Below, piece after piece: positions 62,067-64,000 of a stretch of DNA of 64,000 nt (position 1 is the stretch's first letter; the number at the start of each line of letters is the position of its first letter). The stretch is from Arctopsyche grandis (lineage: Eukaryota > Arthropoda > Insecta > Trichoptera > Hydropsychidae): NCBI RefSeq assembly GCF_051622035.1, contig NC_135358.1, positions 1,676,501 through 1,740,500 on the forward strand. Reading direction: 5' to 3'. A program made the translations under genes and the position numbers. The notes under the pieces are model-generated. The model was not told the DNA's origin. It searched no databases and worked only from the letters and a program-made list of their open reading frames with translations.

Positions 62067-62277
62067 CGGCTCGGTGATTATTCCGCAAAAAGGGATCTCG
62101 CGCATGTCACTAAAATCTCAATCACGGAACATCTGGCAGCCAAAAACTCCATCAATAGAAAGCTAACCACGCGAAATATTGTACTAACGAGAACTCGAGT
62201 GTCAAATGATCGAGTGATCGTGATCGAGATTTTAGTGGCATGTGCGAGATCGCTTTTTGCGGAATAATCCGCTTACC
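62067..62277. mobile_element. Fold-back MITE family M1, intact ends
   Basis: Flanked by GTTAAATA at 62059-62066 and 62278-62285. GATTATTCCGCAAAAAGGGA is mirrored by CTTTTTGCGGAATAATCC. Matches 9333-9537. Confidence 0.8.
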
Positions 62278-62524
62278 GTTAAATACCGATTATTCTAATT
62301 TGAAATAGGCCAATATATGGAAAAATCAGTGTGGCGATCACTGTTTATTTGTCATTATTTTCAATATGGCTACACTTTTTATATGGCAAACATGAAAATT
62401 TGTAGGTTATTTCACATCTGCCAAATTGAATTGATGCTATATTGAACTGGTAATATCAAAATAATTCGTATTTTGAACTTATATAAGATTTTCACTATAT
62501 CAAAACCTATTTTTGCAGGAAAAT

Positions 62525-62890
62525 ATGTTTCACACATTCAGAAGACTTCTTACAAACATACCTAAGGTTGTAAACAATTGTACACCTCAATTAGACATAA
62601 GTGTTCAGACTTCAAGATGTTTCGGAATGTTTTCGGCCATTCGACCCTTTGATTCGTGCACTGTTTCATTTTTAAAACCAAACCTTCCGTTGTTGATATC
62701 AAGCTGTGGTCTCAAGTACAAAGGCAAGCCGAAGCTCAGATGCAAAGATTGCTACAAAGTCTTAATAGACGGCAGATTACATATTAAGTGCCTGACTTTT
62801 GGTCGCCACAAACAAGTACAGCTATGGAAAAAACCTAAAAACACTTGGGAATTAGCACATGCCACCCAAGGCAAATATAGAGATTGGTAG
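62525..62890 (+). CDS. mRpL36: Mitochondrial ribosomal protein L36 (bL36m)
   Basis: A small protein of the mitochondrial large ribosomal subunit, imported into the matrix; the bacterial L36 domain binds zinc near the peptidyl-transferase region. 121 codons from MFHTFRRLLTNIPK. The N-terminal part is basic and amphipathic, as in a mitochondrial presequence. The C-terminal 45 residues hold the L36 domain: GLKYKGKPKLRCKDC, then VLIDGRLHIKC and RHKQVQL, with the CxxC, Cys and His zinc ligands. A TTTTTGCAG acceptor lies 6 bases before the ATG (62510-62518), so an upstream non-coding exon is likely. An in-frame Met four codons upstream falls in that acceptor tract and is not favoured. Confidence 0.93.
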   Translation: MFHTFRRLLTNIPKVVNNCTPQLDISVQTSRCFGMFSAIRPFDSCTVSFLKPNLPLLISSCGLKYKGKPKLRCKDCYKVLIDGRLHIKCLTFGRHKQVQLWKKPKNTWELAHATQGKYRDW

Positions 62891-62936
62891 TTTATGTGTA
62901 CCTCGTTGATTATATTGTACATGTTATTTATAGTTT

Positions 62937-62942
62937 AATAAA
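62937..62942 (+). terminator. Polyadenylation signal of mRpL36
   Basis: AATAAA 47 bases after the stop codon, followed by a TTTACTTTGTATTTG tract. Confidence 0.65.
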
Positions 62943-64000
62943 TTTACTTTGTATTTGTAGTAATTCTTGGTGTTTGAATACCTTCGTTCCGCTTGATAAA
63001 CAAACATTTAATAAAACATGTTTTTATTTAACAAAATAATATATTTTTTTATTAATATCACAATGCCATGAAATAATATACATATATAAAATTTTAAATA
63101 ATTTCATTAATTTGCTATAAATAAAATTCAATCCATAATTGCACGGTAATCATATTCTTTACATACATATGAGGCATTATTTTATTCCTTTGGCACTAAT
63201 ATGATATTTACAATTTATAGGATACCATTTGGGAAAAATTTTAAAACAATTATATATCATGTCCTCATGTAAATGTTTTAAATCATTATTTTTAATTAAT
63301 ATATTTGATAATAAAAATGGTTATTTTTAAATAGTCAAAAGTATAAGATTTTATTTTCTTCTGTTGCCATTTTATCAATCTGATAAATCATCAACAATGA
63401 TGTTCTGGTGATGTGCGAGCGCTACGGAACCATCAGTCTGTTCAAGAAAAAATATAAGAAATGAAGTTTCTTTTTACAATGTCACAATACGGAATATCTG
63501 GTACTCGGAGTTCTCGTTAGTACAATATTTCGCGTGGTTTACTTTCAATTGATGGATATTTTGGGTACCAGATGTTCTGTGATAGATTTACAAATTGCAA
63601 ATTGCTATCAATTAAAAGTGAACGGTTATCGAGGGCACAAAATATACTTCATAAAGTCACAGGAATTTTATTTTTAAATTTGAAAATCCAAGTTTCTAAC
63701 GACTTTCTCATGATAGACGGCTCTACATAGTATTTCTCTTAATGATTTTTGCATTGGGAATTAGAAGAAGAGATTGGCCGTCTACCTGCTGAATTAACTA
63801 CGTAGATGAAAGAAGACAGACCTCGTAGAAAGTAAAATGTTGCGAGGAATAGAAGTATTTCATTAACGGCATGACAATAACTCATGTTAATAATAACGGG
63901 TATGGAATTCGATATCTTTGTATGGCTTTTTCAAAGTGGTATCGTTTTTATTTTTATTATCACAAAATTGGAATCTAAAATTTATATATAATTACTTAAA
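62943..64000. other. AT-rich intergenic DNA to the window end
   Basis: Apart from a degraded fold-back MITE M1 at about 63487-63590 (ACTCGGAGTTCTCGTTAGTA; TACCAGATGTTCTGTGATAG) no feature is seen. Confidence 0.45.

Overview
The window is nuclear DNA of an insect. It holds five multi-exon eukaryotic protein genes with GT-AG introns, very AT-rich introns and intergenic DNA, and a dense load of transposons. The transposon mix (hAT, PIF/Harbinger and TTAA-target elements, a tRNA-headed SINE, non-LTR and LTR elements) and short TTAGG-like runs fit a non-dipteran insect, perhaps Lepidoptera or a relative. The order cannot be settled from sequence alone.

Layout. (1) 1-7290: a repeat mosaic with no recognisable gene apart from the unlocated start of the next one. 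(2) 7291-24032, plus strand: MAP3K4/Mekk1, a MAP kinase kinase kinase. 27 coding exons splice in frame to a complete C-terminal kinase domain; the initiator exon was not found. (3) 24040-29975: intergenic repeats, including two PIF/Harbinger-type elements in opposite orientation, one carrying a 1.08-kb LTR mini-element. (4) 29976-38136, plus: a MOB1 (mats) co-activator gene of 4 exons and 217 codons. Its second intron holds a 3.3-kb satellite array built from a TTAA-type MITE. (5) 40797-54903, minus: splicing factor 1 (SF1/branch point binding protein), 11 exons and 731 codons, convergent with mats. A decayed non-LTR retrotransposon and several hAT/MITE insertions lie in its introns. (6) 57140-60902, plus: a PERK-like eIF2-alpha kinase of 13 exons and 802 codons. 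It keeps a PERK-type beta-propeller region and a PERK-type kinase, but I see no signal peptide or transmembrane segment. (7) 62525-62890, plus: mitochondrial ribosomal protein L36.

The genes are not an operon and work in separate processes: stress MAPK signalling (MAP3K4), Hippo signalling (MOB1), branch-point recognition in splicing (SF1), translational stress control (PERK-like kinase) and mitochondrial translation (mRpL36). The most unusual object is the PERK-like kinase: its frame is intact over all 13 exons, yet the membrane-anchoring parts of PERK appear to be missing and an unrecognised 143-residue exon replaces the N-terminus. The next most interesting features are the MITE-derived satellite and the nested-transposon chronologies, several of which have perfect target-site duplications.

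Exon boundaries were derived by hand from splice motifs, reading phase and recalled family similarity; no database search was run.
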